NCBI RefSeq assembly: GCF_900114475.1
Contig: NZ_FOTE01000009.1
Location: 186,001 to 250,000 of the forward strand
Reading direction: 5' to 3'
DNA length: 64,000 bases
Source: Paenibacillus sp. 1_12
GTDB lineage: Bacteria > Bacillota > Bacilli > Paenibacillales > NBRC-103111
Shown piece by piece: positions 1 to 7,927 of this stretch. The notes beneath the pieces are model-generated. The model searched no databases, was not told where the DNA came from, and saw only the letters and a list, made by a program, of their open reading frames with translations. The position numbers were made by a program, and so were the translations under genes. Numbering within the stretch: the stretch's first letter is position 1; the number at the start of each line of letters is the position of its first letter.

Positions 1-596
1 CGCGATAGATCATCCAGCTGTATAGACAGCATATAATTATGATTCAAGTACTCAACTGTCCGTTCCACAGCCGTCAGCTGCTGTTCATCTCCGGCTTCAA
101 TTTCAGATGCAGCCAGGTACAGCAGCTCGTGCAAAAGACAAGTTTGGCGATACTGCCTGCGGCCCTGCTCTGACTCGCTCATGCTGTCGAGAAGCTGCTC
201 GCATAAATGGAGCAGCTTGGGCTGGCTATGAATATAGAAGTCACCATTCAATGGAAAAACCATGCCTTCCTTTCGATACAGGTGACCCTTCTCTGTCTTT
301 CGGATGGGGGATTGGTAGCTGAAAGAGATCGTGTACATAACCAAGGGTTCTCCGGAAACAGATGCAGCCTGCACCTTCTGTCCTTTTGCCAAAAACAACA
401 AATGCCCCGGACCCAGCCGGCTGCTATTCCCATCCCTATCGAAAATAGCAGATCCTCTATGCATAAAAACGACCTGATGCATGGAAAGGATCTCCGGTTG
501 AAGACACCATGGTTCGGAACTGCGAAAGTGATCAACATCGGTGACACGAACGACCAGCTCATTTAATCGGGAAAAGATATCATTGGGTTCGATCAT
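1..596 (-). CDS. AraC-family transcriptional regulator, partial (C-terminus outside window)
   Basis: The frame runs off the left edge, so only the first 198 or so codons are visible. The ATG at 596 has AAGGAGGG (601-608) four bases upstream. Residues ~25-130 read as a cupin-like effector domain (HQVVFMHRGSAIF, then LGPGHLLFLAKGQ), and from ~175 the protein enters VERTVEYLNHNYMLSIQLDD, the usual opening of an AraC double helix-turn-helix domain. Such proteins bind a sugar or similar ligand with the N-domain and activate a nearby operon. The gene follows the nucleotidyltransferase-like gene by 26 bases on the same strand, so the two may be cotranscribed. The target cannot be told from the visible part. 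Confidence 0.88.
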   Translation of the reverse strand, partial: MIEPNDIFSRLNELVVRVTDVDHFRSSEPWCLQPEILSMHQVVFMHRGSAIFDRDGNSSRLGPGHLLFLAKGQKVQAASVSGEPLVMYTISFSYQSPIRKTEKGHLYRKEGMVFPLNGDFYIHSQPKLLHLCEQLLDSMSESEQGRRQYRQTCLLHELLYLAASEIEAGDEQQLTAVERTVEYLNHNYMLSIQLDDLS

Positions 597-622
597 CGTG
601 CCCTCCTTATGCAGCTTCTCCG

Positions 623-1192
623 TCATAGCCCGATAAGCGTAAGCTTCGGCCATAAGTCTTCCCATTGTTTGCTGCGCACTCTCTTTTGATAATAAGCTTC
701 ATCCTTGAACAATGGGCTTTGCCTTACTCTGCATTCAAACATATCGTCCAAGCCATGCGGGCACACGTAGGTAAGACAATTGTCTGCCGCAAGCGAAATG
801 GCAACAGCCGTTGCCGTTTCAGGCCAATAGCTAATTGCATCCTCAACCGATTGATAGGGCTTGTCTCCATTCTGAATATGCATGCGGGCCTGATTCTTGA
901 CTGACCAGAGCTGATTTCCTGTTGCTTGTCTAAGCTGCTGCTCCAGCTTTTTCTCGATCTCTTCATCCAACTCGTCCTTATTGTAATAAATCACATCGAT
1001 ATCATTCAGCGGCGTTCGCGCAGAGTAACCATGTAAGTAATCCCAAATATAATTACGAACATATCCCGCGGCTATGTGCCCATGAGGCAGCTCAAGCGAC
1101 CGGACGATTGATAAATCATTCATCATTTCAACATTATTAGATATTAGTTCAATAAAGATCTCATGATACTTCGACAACCAGCCTCGCTCCAT
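623..1192 (-). CDS. Nucleotidyltransferase family protein (DUF925/COG3575 type)
   Basis: A 189-residue protein matching the DUF925 family of small uncharacterised nucleotidyltransferase-fold proteins. Seen are the GxxRNxxWD motif (residues ~43-51), the paired acids in NDIDVIYYN (63-71) that would coordinate metal, and the family signature with WSVKNQARMH followed by a DAISYWPETATAVA stretch. Length is normal for the family. The substrate is unknown; the fold suggests transfer of a nucleotide, but activity has not been assigned as far as I know. The ATG at 1192 lies just inside an inverted-repeat element (from 1225), which therefore sits in the promoter region. Confidence 0.85.
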   Translation of the reverse strand: MERGWLSKYHEIFIELISNNVEMMNDLSIVRSLELPHGHIAAGYVRNYIWDYLHGYSARTPLNDIDVIYYNKDELDEEIEKKLEQQLRQATGNQLWSVKNQARMHIQNGDKPYQSVEDAISYWPETATAVAISLAADNCLTYVCPHGLDDMFECRVRQSPLFKDEAYYQKRVRSKQWEDLWPKLTLIGL

Positions 1193-1224
1193 TCATTTTC
1201 AAATTCATCAGCTCAATCAAAATC

Positions 1225-1426
1225 AATATAAAATGAACCGAAGAAACCTACAGCCCATGCGGAGAAAGTTGAACCTTCTGAAGAAACGAAGTGTTCGCCT
1301 TTGCAGACGGATTCTTACCCCCTATAGAGGTAAAAATACAAAGAAGCTGACTGCAACAGCGATTAGAAGAAGGGTCTGCTTTTGCAGTGTATTCCTACTG
1401 TCCGGATATCTGGTTCATCTTATATA
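1225..1426 (+). repeat. MITE-like inverted-repeat element, copy 1 (about 202 bp)
   Basis: The stretch begins ATATAAAATGAACC and ends GGTTCATCTTATATA, so its ends are near-inverted copies of each other. Its interior aligns, in the opposite orientation, with 53313-53455: both contain the block GTTCGCCTTTGCAGACGGAT and a CTTCTG-GAAAC block before it. Copy 1 carries roughly 60 extra bases (about 1311-1370) that copy 2 lacks. No transposase is encoded; the small open frame inside is not a gene. This looks like a non-autonomous element sitting between the promoter region of the DUF925-like gene and the end of the ABM gene. Confidence 0.75.
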
Positions 1427-1449
1427 ATTCAATTATCAATTATTTAGGG

Positions 1450-1764
1450 TCAATTCGGTTCTTCATTCAAGCCGAGCGGAATATCAATATAATGCTCAAC
1501 CACTGGGAATGGATCGTAGAAGTGATGCAGCAATGCCTTCCATTCTAAGTACTCCGGCGAGCTTCGAAAGCCGACGGTATGATCCTTCAGTGTTTCCCAC
1601 TTGACCAGCAATATATATTTATTGTCCGTTTCCACACATTTTTGCAATTCATGGCTGATGTAGCCTCTCATTCTGGAGATAATTCGGGATGCCTTTCTAA
1701 ACTCACTTTCAAATTCGTTGCTTAGACCCGGTTTTACTTGCAATATGGCCACTTCCAGAATCAT
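1450..1764 (-). CDS. Antibiotic biosynthesis monooxygenase (ABM) domain protein
   Basis: A 104-residue single-domain protein of the dimeric alpha/beta-barrel ABM/YgiN-like type. It starts [13 protein letters not shown], has the central [14 protein letters not shown] strand-helix, a [14 protein letters not shown] strand, and the [18 protein letters not shown] helix, all typical in order and spacing. Members include heme-degrading, quinol and polyketide monooxygenases, but most bacterial stand-alone copies have no known substrate. The RBS GGGAG lies about 9 bases before the ATG. Monocistronic; flanked upstream by a 355-base gap and downstream by the inverted-repeat element. The fold call is firm, the reaction unknown. 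Confidence 0.85.
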   Translation of the reverse strand: MILEVAILQVKPGLSNEFESEFRKASRIISRMRGYISHELQKCVETDNKYILLVKWETLKDHTVGFRSSPEYLEWKALLHHFYDPFPVVEHYIDIPLGLNEEPN

Positions 1765-2119
1765 GCAATCCGCTCCCTTTGTTGGATACTACCAGATGAG
1801 CCTTTTCAGGCAAACTATTTCTTAGAACTTTGGATACTCCAAAGCCGCACCACATCAACCTATTTTTTTAAATTTGTCAGCCTGTGTACTACTGTTTTAT
1901 AGCCTACGTTAAGGTTCATGCTTATCCCTATAATCATATCACATTTGTGAAAATTATCGTGTGAACTACCCACAATTCCATCATATTAAACCGATTTTAT
2001 GTCTCATACGATAAAATTTGCCTGACAGCTTATAGTTTCAGACCAATCTGGATAGGTTAATAAAAAACAAGCAAGTAAACAAGCAAGTCAAGCTTCACAC
2101 ACTAAAGGAGGAATACAAT
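1765..2119. other. Intergenic stretch between divergent ABM and GlsB-type genes
   Basis: AT-rich region of 355 bases that must hold the promoters of both flanking genes. I see no open frame, hairpin terminator or riboswitch core. Just before the downstream gene is a short tandem-like AAGCAAGTAAACAAGCAAG run (about 2071-2089) followed by the RBS AAAGGAGGAATACAAT. A stress-sigma promoter would fit the downstream gene, but I could not find a convincing one. Confidence 0.4.
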
Positions 2120-2377
2120 ATGAGCTTCTTATGGTCATTAATTGTTGGTGGTATTATCGGTTGGTTAGCAGGTCTCATCATGGGTAGAGATATTCCAGGT
2201 GGTATCATTGGAAATATTATTGCAGGTTTCGTTGGCGCATGGCTGGGTGGTTTGCTGCTGGGAAGCTGGGGACCTGTCATGGGTGGTTTTGCTCTATTAC
2301 CCGCGCTTATTGGTGCGATCGTGCTCGTATTCATTGTTAGCTTGATCATGCGTTCCATGGGACGTAAGCAGGCTTAA
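2120..2377 (+). CDS. GlsB/YeaQ/YmgE family stress-response membrane protein
   Basis: An 85-residue, glycine-rich protein of three hydrophobic segments (about 1-20, 29-50, 57-77) with the family pattern LIVGGIIGWLAGLIMG and GIIGNIIAGFVGAWLGG ('transglycosylase-associated' family). It ends in a short basic tail (MRSMGRKQA). Homologues are small inner-membrane proteins induced by stress; no enzymatic function is established. AGGAGG sits 9 bases before the ATG. It is monocistronic, followed by a hairpin shared with the convergent yicI. Confidence 0.9.
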   Translation: MSFLWSLIVGGIIGWLAGLIMGRDIPGGIIGNIIAGFVGAWLGGLLLGSWGPVMGGFALLPALIGAIVLVFIVSLIMRSMGRKQA

Positions 2378-2418
2378 CCTCAGTGAGTACGGTATAAACA
2401 TATAACCATCGTGTTAGT

Positions 2419-2465
2419 AAACAGCGCCGTTAGCCAGGAATCATTTCCTGATTAACGGCGCTGTT
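2419..2465. terminator. Convergent hairpin terminator between glsB-like gene and yicI
   Basis: Stem AACAGCGCCGTTA (from 2420) pairs with TAACGGCGCTGTT (to 2465), extended by CCAGGAA/TTCCTG around a short loop. It lies 42 bases after the + strand stop and 41 bases past the end of the minus-strand gene, and probably serves both. The U-tracts on either side are weak. Confidence 0.75.
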
Positions 2466-2505
2466 GTTATCCTACATACAAATACATATTCGACTGGCTG
2501 CTTGT

Positions 2506-4863
2506 TTATGCTTTTAACTGTACAGTAATAGCTGATGCTTCACCTGAAGCCATATTTAAGCGAATGCCTTGTTCTGCAGCTTCCCAGTCCGCACCCTGCA
2601 CGCTTGCAGCCTCAGTAATTCCCCGCAAGATGAGACTCCATGGCTTAGCAGAATCAGTCGTCGTCATAGTTGCCTTGTCACTGCTTGTAGCCTGCACATG
2701 AATCGTTAAGCCCTTACGTTCCACCCTAACGGTCAGCTCTAATTCACCCTTCGTGCTGTAAATGGCTGCTTCTGCCGCGTTCTGATCCTGAAGCTCGAAT
2801 GCATGCACAACGACATGATCGGCATAATCATAATCAGGACGTAAATGGTTGCTTCCGACCGCGATCAGACTGTTTGGTCTGACCAACAAAGGCAAACTGA
2901 AATAATCATGTTGATCTCGGATCCATCTGCCGCCTTCCACCTTCTCTCCAGTCCAATAATTCGTCCAAGTTCCCTGCGGCACATAATAGGATGCAGCACC
3001 CGTTTCATTAAAAATCGGCGCGACCAACAAGGATTCTCCCAGCATGTATTGCAGATCGAGTGGATGCGCTGAAGGGTCCTCGGGAAATTCGAGCACCATC
3101 GCACGCATTACAGGTAGTCCATTAACTGTCGCTTCCACTGATGCACTATATAAATACGGCATTAAGCTGCATTTGAGCTGGGTAAAATGGCGCAGCACAT
3201 CCACCGCCTCATCCCCAAACAGCCAAGGCACCCGATACGATTCATTACCGTGAAGACGGCTGTGTGAAGACAGCAGCCCGAATGCAACCCAGCGTTTGTA
3301 CACATCAGGTGCCGCTGTTTTTTCAAAGCCGCTGATGTCATGACTCCAAAAGCCGAAGCCGCATAACCCCAAAGAAAGACCGCCGCGTAATGTCTCCGCC
3401 ATCGATGCATAATTTGCAGAGCAATCACCGCCCCAATGAACTGGGAACTGCTGACCGCCCGCTGTAGCTGAACGGGCAAATACTGCTGCTTCATGCTTAC
3501 CCAATGTCTCCTCCAGCAGCTCGAAGGTTGCTTTGTTGTACAGCTGCGTATAATAATTATGCATTTTCATCGGATCAGAACCGTCATAATAAACAACATC
3601 CGTCGGAATCCGCTCGCCAAAATCAGTTTTGAAGCTGTCTACGCCCATATCCACAAGCCTTTTCAGCTTGCCTTGATACCATTTCACCGCAGCAGGATTC
3701 GTAAAATCAACCAGTCCCATGCCCGCCTGCCATTTATCCCACTGCCAGACGTCTCCTTCCTTCGTCTTCACCAGATAGCCGTGCTCCATCCCTTCATCGA
3801 ACAGAACCGATTTTTGCGCGATATACGGATTGATCCATGCACAGATTTTGAGACCCTTGCTTTTCAAACGCTTCAGCATTCCCTCTGGATCAGGAAATAC
3901 GTCCGGGTCCCATTCAAAATCGCACCATTGGTACTCCTTCATCCAGAAGCAGTCAAAATGGAACACATGCAGAGGAACCTCTCGCTCCATCATCCCATCG
4001 ATAAAATGATTCACCGTCTCCTCGTCATAGCTAGTCGTAAAAGAAGTCGTCAGCCATAGCCCAAATGTCCAGGCTGGCGGTAACGCAGGTTTGCCAGTCA
4101 AGGTCGTATATTTGTTCAGCACATCTTTGAGTGAATCGCCGCCGATAATAAAATAGTCAAGCGACTCTCCCTCCACACTGAACTGCACCTTGGACACATT
4201 TTCCGATGCCACCTCGAATGACACCTTTTCGGGATGGTTGACGAATACGCCGTAGCCTCGATTGGACAAATAGAAAGGGATATTTTTATATGCCTGCTCG
4301 CTGCTTGTGCCTCCATCCTCGTTCCAGATATCGACCGTCTGGCCATTTTTAACAAATGGAGTGAACCTCTCACCCAATCCATAAATATATTCCCCAATGC
4401 CCAAATCAAGCTGCTCACGCACATAAGCGCGTTTATCCGGTGTCCGTATGTAAGCGGAAGTTCGGTTTCCGCTTCCTGTTAAGCGTTTGCCCGCATAATC
4501 GAAATCGATTTTCCATGTGTCGGTACGGGAAATATTCACTTTGAGTTTGCCGCTGGTCAGGCTGGCTCCCTGCTCATTATGCTCCAGCAGCACGTTCGCC
4601 TCCCCAGTTTGCAGTTCAAATGCAGGTCCCTTAGCGGCCTTGCCTTTGTGGTGCACCATTTGTACACGAATGACGTCCGGGATCGGTGAGCTGTAACGCA
4701 GCGTCAATAAAGGGCTATTCAGAGTGTCCCCCTTGCGTTGAACCTTTTTATCCGCCGCATATACGGTAACCGAATCTGCATCTGTACGTATATCGCGAAC
4801 CTCTACCGCGTAATGCGCTTCCACGCCTTCTCTGATTTGCCAATAACCATCCGTAAACTTCAT
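2506..4863 (-). CDS. yicI: Alpha-xylosidase, glycoside hydrolase family 31 (YicI type)
   Basis: A 785-residue GH31 enzyme predicted to release alpha-xylose from xyloglucan oligosaccharides or isoprimeverose, acting in the cytoplasm since no signal peptide is present. It begins MKFTDGYWQIREGVEAHYA, the YicI-type N-terminal beta-sandwich, followed by the (beta/alpha)8 barrel. The nucleophile Asp is residue 414 in SFKTDFGERIP, matching Asp416 of E. coli YicI; the acid/base is Asp480 in PVHWGGDCSA. Length fits YicI (772). RBS GGAGGG before the ATG. Divergent from an AraC regulator 136 bases away, which probably controls it. Some family members prefer other alpha-glycosides, so specificity is by similarity only. 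Confidence 0.92.
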   Translation of the reverse strand: MKFTDGYWQIREGVEAHYAVEVRDIRTDADSVTVYAADKKVQRKGDTLNSPLLTLRYSSPIPDVIRVQMVHHKGKAAKGPAFELQTGEANVLLEHNEQGASLTSGKLKVNISRTDTWKIDFDYAGKRLTGSGNRTSAYIRTPDKRAYVREQLDLGIGEYIYGLGERFTPFVKNGQTVDIWNEDGGTSSEQAYKNIPFYLSNRGYGVFVNHPEKVSFEVASENVSKVQFSVEGESLDYFIIGGDSLKDVLNKYTTLTGKPALPPAWTFGLWLTTSFTTSYDEETVNHFIDGMMEREVPLHVFHFDCFWMKEYQWCDFEWDPDVFPDPEGMLKRLKSKGLKICAWINPYIAQKSVLFDEGMEHGYLVKTKEGDVWQWDKWQAGMGLVDFTNPAAVKWYQGKLKRLVDMGVDSFKTDFGERIPTDVVYYDGSDPMKMHNYYTQLYNKATFELLEETLGKHEAAVFARSATAGGQQFPVHWGGDCSANYASMAETLRGGLSLGLCGFGFWSHDISGFEKTAAPDVYKRWVAFGLLSSHSRLHGNESYRVPWLFGDEAVDVLRHFTQLKCSLMPYLYSASVEATVNGLPVMRAMVLEFPEDPSAHPLDLQYMLGESLLVAPIFNETGAASYYVPQGTWTNYWTGEKVEGGRWIRDQHDYFSLPLLVRPNSLIAVGSNHLRPDYDYADHVVVHAFELQDQNAAEAAIYSTKGELELTVRVERKGLTIHVQATSSDKATMTTTDSAKPWSLILRGITEAASVQGADWEAAEQGIRLNMASGEASAITVQLKA

Positions 4864-4998
4864 AATTTTACCCTCCAGACAATGAATGCTAAGTTTTGAA
4901 GCTTTCTATAATACTATAATATTGATATTATGGAAGGAATTCTTCTACTATTATGATGAATACTAACAGTATCCTGATATTCGATGGAGGTCGCCTAC

Positions 4999-5886
4999 AT
5001 GAACCGCGATACCTTGAAAGAAAACCGGATTCACGGACATCCGAAATATCCTGTTAGCGTATATAAGCTGCATTACGAGGCTGGAGAGCCGATTCTGGAT
5101 TGCCATTGGCATGAAGAATTGGAGTTCCTTATTGTGACCTCCGGCAAAGCGTACTTTCAGGTGGGCGCAGAGATGATGGAGGTGAGCGCGGGGCAGGCTC
5201 TATTCATCCAAAGTGGTGAGATTCATGCCGGGTATCCGATCGAGGGGAACGCTTGCAGCTTTGATGCTTTTGTATTTCACAGCGATTTTGTGACCAGTTC
5301 CACCTATGATTCCGTTCAAGAAAAATTCATCGCTCCTCTGCTCCGTCGTCAATACGCACTACCAATTCATTTGAAGGGCGAGCTGGATTGGGAAAAGACC
5401 GTACTGGCACTGCTGCTGGAGATGATTCGTTCCAATGTAGAAAGCGCTCCTTTACACGAATTGACGACCAAAGCGCAGCTGTATCTGATTGTTGCCGAGC
5501 TGTTCTCACATGCCGCAGAGCGTTCACCTTATACGGAGGCCTACACCCATCGTGAAAAGACGGAGCGTCTGAAAAGCGTGCTGCATTACATTCACGAGCA
5601 TTATCAGGAGCCGATCCGACTCAAGGAGCTGGCGGTTCAAGCGAATATGAGCGAGGGCCACTTCTGCCGATTTTTCCGTGAAATGATGCGTACAAGCCCT
5701 ATCGACTACGTCAATCGCTTCCGCACACGGCAGGCAGCCATGAAGCTGGAGCAGAGCGACCATCAAATAGCCGCTATCGCTCTTGACACAGGCTTTGATA
5801 ATATCAGTTATTTTGTTCGAGTGTTCAAACAGCATACCGGATATACACCGTCTCATTACCGTAAAAAAAGACAAATCCAGTTGTGA
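4999..5886 (+). CDS. AraC-family regulator, probable activator of yicI
   Basis: A 295-residue AraC/XylS regulator. The N-terminal cupin half carries the sugar-sensor pattern DCHWHEELEFLIVTSG and an AGQALFIQSGEIHAG turn; the C-terminal ~100 residues hold the double helix-turn-helix (LKELAVQANMSEGHFCRFF and IAAIALDTGFDNISYFVRVF, then HTGYTPSHYR). The ATG at 4999 is chosen over the one at 4984, because GGAGG at 4986-4990 lies eight bases upstream of 4999 and would fall inside the gene if translation began at 4984. Divergent from yicI, sharing an AT-rich intergenic region, which is the classical arrangement of a local activator. Confidence 0.9.
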   Translation: MNRDTLKENRIHGHPKYPVSVYKLHYEAGEPILDCHWHEELEFLIVTSGKAYFQVGAEMMEVSAGQALFIQSGEIHAGYPIEGNACSFDAFVFHSDFVTSSTYDSVQEKFIAPLLRRQYALPIHLKGELDWEKTVLALLLEMIRSNVESAPLHELTTKAQLYLIVAELFSHAAERSPYTEAYTHREKTERLKSVLHYIHEHYQEPIRLKELAVQANMSEGHFCRFFREMMRTSPIDYVNRFRTRQAAMKLEQSDHQIAAIALDTGFDNISYFVRVFKQHTGYTPSHYRKKRQIQL

Positions 5887-5936
5887 CAACCATACAACAA
5901 ACCTACGCAGCCCTAATCAGACCCTAAGGAGATCCC

Positions 5937-6599
5937 ATGAACAAACCTTTGAATAAGAAAAAACCGCCTGCGCTGATCGAAGCGCCCAAGCTGCCGTCCG
6001 AGCTCCCAGAGCTTGTGCTCAGCAATATGCAATCCCATGATCAATTCGAGCTTGGGAGGGTACAAGATAGCTTTATTGAACATTGCAGCGCTCACAAAAT
6101 ATCATTTGACAAAATCGTTTTAAACAACGTCACTTTCACCGAGACTTCTCTGACCGACCTTGAGCTTACCGATGTTGTTTTTGAGCGCTGTGATCTGTCT
6201 AATGTCAATTTTCAGGATGCGACCATTCATAGAACAGAATTTAGAAACTGCAAGCTCATCGGCTTGGACCTAACCGGTGCTACGATTAGAAATGTGCGAT
6301 TCCACCAATGTCTCGGAGATTATGCAACGTTTCGTTTTGCCAATTTCAAGCAGGTGTTGTTCGATGACTGCTCCTTGCGTAGTGCTGATTTTTACAATTC
6401 CACCTTACTTAAGACTTTGTTTCAGAGCTGCCATATCGACCTGGCACAATATTCAGGTACCAAGCTTGATGGCATCGATCTCAGTGATTGTCAATTTTCC
6501 TCTTTAGGCGTTGGCATTGAGGATTTACCAGGCTGTGTCATATCCCGCGAGCAAGCAGCCGTGTTTGCCAATCTGATGGGGCTTGTTATCAAAGATTAA
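5937..6599 (+). CDS. Pentapeptide repeat protein
   Basis: A 220-residue protein whose middle (about 45-195) is built from five-residue units with F or L at the centre, such as LTDLELTDVVFERCDL, ANFKQVLFDDCSLRSADF and KLDGIDLSDCQF. This folds into a right-handed quadrilateral beta-helix. Some relatives (Qnr, MfpA) protect DNA gyrase, but many have no known role and nothing here argues for gyrase protection. The basic, lysine-rich N-terminus is unusual. RBS AAGGAG lies 6 bases before the ATG. It follows the AraC gene by 50 bases and may be cotranscribed. Confidence 0.88.
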   Translation: MNKPLNKKKPPALIEAPKLPSELPELVLSNMQSHDQFELGRVQDSFIEHCSAHKISFDKIVLNNVTFTETSLTDLELTDVVFERCDLSNVNFQDATIHRTEFRNCKLIGLDLTGATIRNVRFHQCLGDYATFRFANFKQVLFDDCSLRSADFYNSTLLKTLFQSCHIDLAQYSGTKLDGIDLSDCQFSSLGVGIEDLPGCVISREQAAVFANLMGLVIKD

Positions 6600-6762
6600 A
6601 CCGAACAGTCCACGCAGCGCGGAGTCTTTCAATCAATCATTTATGCTGTATATGGAGCTGATTACGAAATTCATCTTATTTCATAATAATAAGAACATAT
6701 GTTTTATTTCTGGAGTTGTTATGGTAATATATGTATAGATTGATAATGGGGTGGTGTCTGAT

Positions 6763-7242
6763 ATGACTGTACATAGAGAAGCTATTGTCACTTATAAGCA
6801 GTTTGCCGAATGGGTCCCAACTTTGCTGGTTTTCGATGAGCGTGATTGGCTGCGGCCAATTGCCGTCGGCAAGGCTTCCGTTGGTGAAATCATTTCGCAT
6901 CTGATGAACTGGGACCGGTATCTAATTGAAACAATCCTTCCAGCCGTAAAGCGGGGTGAGGGAATGGTATTTCCCGACTTTGATTCTTTTAACAAATCCG
7001 CCTATGTGTACGCGAACTCTGGGGTATCTCGGTACCAGCTGCTAGATGAGTTCACGAATACTCGCCTGGAGCTTGTTGAGCTTCTGTTAGCCATGTCCAG
7101 CGAAGATCTGGATAAACCTGTTACCGCCAATGGTATATCCATATGCCCGCATACAGGAGCACCCTATTGCTTAGGTCTTATCATTCAAGAATTCAATGAG
7201 CATGATCGTCATCATCAAAAACAAATTTTACATAGAACATAG
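6763..7242 (+). CDS. DinB-like four-helix-bundle protein
   Basis: A 159-residue DinB/YfiT-superfamily protein. Its conserved histidines appear in IISHLMNWDRYLI and in the C-terminal NEHDRHHQKQIL, consistent with a three-histidine metal site. This superfamily covers thiol transferases and many uncharacterised proteins, so no reaction is assigned. GTG codons lie at 6751 and 6754, but the ATG at 6763 is preferred because the GGGGTGGTG run would then serve as the ribosome site. Followed at 44 bases by a NUDIX gene on the same strand. Confidence 0.8.
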   Translation: MTVHREAIVTYKQFAEWVPTLLVFDERDWLRPIAVGKASVGEIISHLMNWDRYLIETILPAVKRGEGMVFPDFDSFNKSAYVYANSGVSRYQLLDEFTNTRLELVELLLAMSSEDLDKPVTANGISICPHTGAPYCLGLIIQEFNEHDRHHQKQILHRT

Positions 7243-7286
7243 TCGTGAAGCATTAAATCAACCAAATTCGAACTGGCGGTGCTTAG

Positions 7287-7724
7287 ATGAAAAGAATCGA
7301 TGTCGCTTCTGCTTTAATTTACGATGATCAGGGCCATCTGTTGGTGGTCAACAATATCAAAGGAAACTCTTCCTATTGGAGTCCACCAGGAGGTGCGGTT
7401 GAACAAGGAGAAACTTTGGAGCAAGCCGTGATACGTGAGGTGAAAGAGGAAACAGGATATGATGTTGCCATTACAGGCTTAAGCTCTATTCGGGAAGTAT
7501 TTTTCTCAGAGGCTGGACACCATGCCCTGATCGTTAGCTTCTTTGCCAAGATTACAGGTGGCGAAATCTGTATCCAGGACCCTGATCAGGATATTACCGA
7601 AGTACGCTGGGTTGACCTCTTAACGGCAAAGCAGCTCATGCCGACTTTATTTGAGCAGCTCCAAATCGATATGGATGATCCACATGCATCTTCTGCTTTT
7701 TATGCATTCGAAGGAACACGTTAA
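7287..7724 (+). CDS. NUDIX hydrolase
   Basis: A 145-residue single-domain NUDIX protein. The NUDIX box is intact at residues ~35-57 (GGAVEQGETLEQ, then REVKEETG), giving the glutamates that bind Mg2+ for cleavage of a nucleoside-diphosphate-linked substrate. Length is that of a bare domain, with no extra specificity module, so the substrate (oxidised nucleotide, ADP-sugar or other) cannot be told. The RBS is weak (GGCGGTG). Likely in a short operon with the DinB-like gene. Confidence 0.92.
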   Translation: MKRIDVASALIYDDQGHLLVVNNIKGNSSYWSPPGGAVEQGETLEQAVIREVKEETGYDVAITGLSSIREVFFSEAGHHALIVSFFAKITGGEICIQDPDQDITEVRWVDLLTAKQLMPTLFEQLQIDMDDPHASSAFYAFEGTR

Positions 7725-7866
7725 CGTGAAGTAAGGTAGGCCGCATAAGAAAAGCTTCTTATCGAAGTCTACTCGACGATGATACATTCGTGTTATAGCG
7801 GTAGCCTTTCTTGAAATATCACAATGTTCAGCTTCGCTGAAAACTTATTAATTCTGATATTAGTAT

Positions 7867-7889
7867 AAAAACCTGGCCGTAGGCCAGGT
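7867..7889 (-). terminator. Rho-independent terminator of the LacI-controlled sugar operon
   Basis: Read on the minus strand, ACCTGGCC-TAC-GGCCAGGT is followed by a T run. It lies 39 bases past the stop of the glycosidase gene ending at 7928. Confidence 0.85.
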
Positions 7890-7927
7890 CCTTGTCTTAA
7901 CTCAATGTTTGGTTGTTTAAAACGCCT

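Noticed and set aside
1233-1427. Open frame of 64 codons, arginine-rich
   Set aside because: It lies inside the inverted-repeat element, has no RBS, and its sequence is that of the repeat; copy 2 does not preserve the frame.
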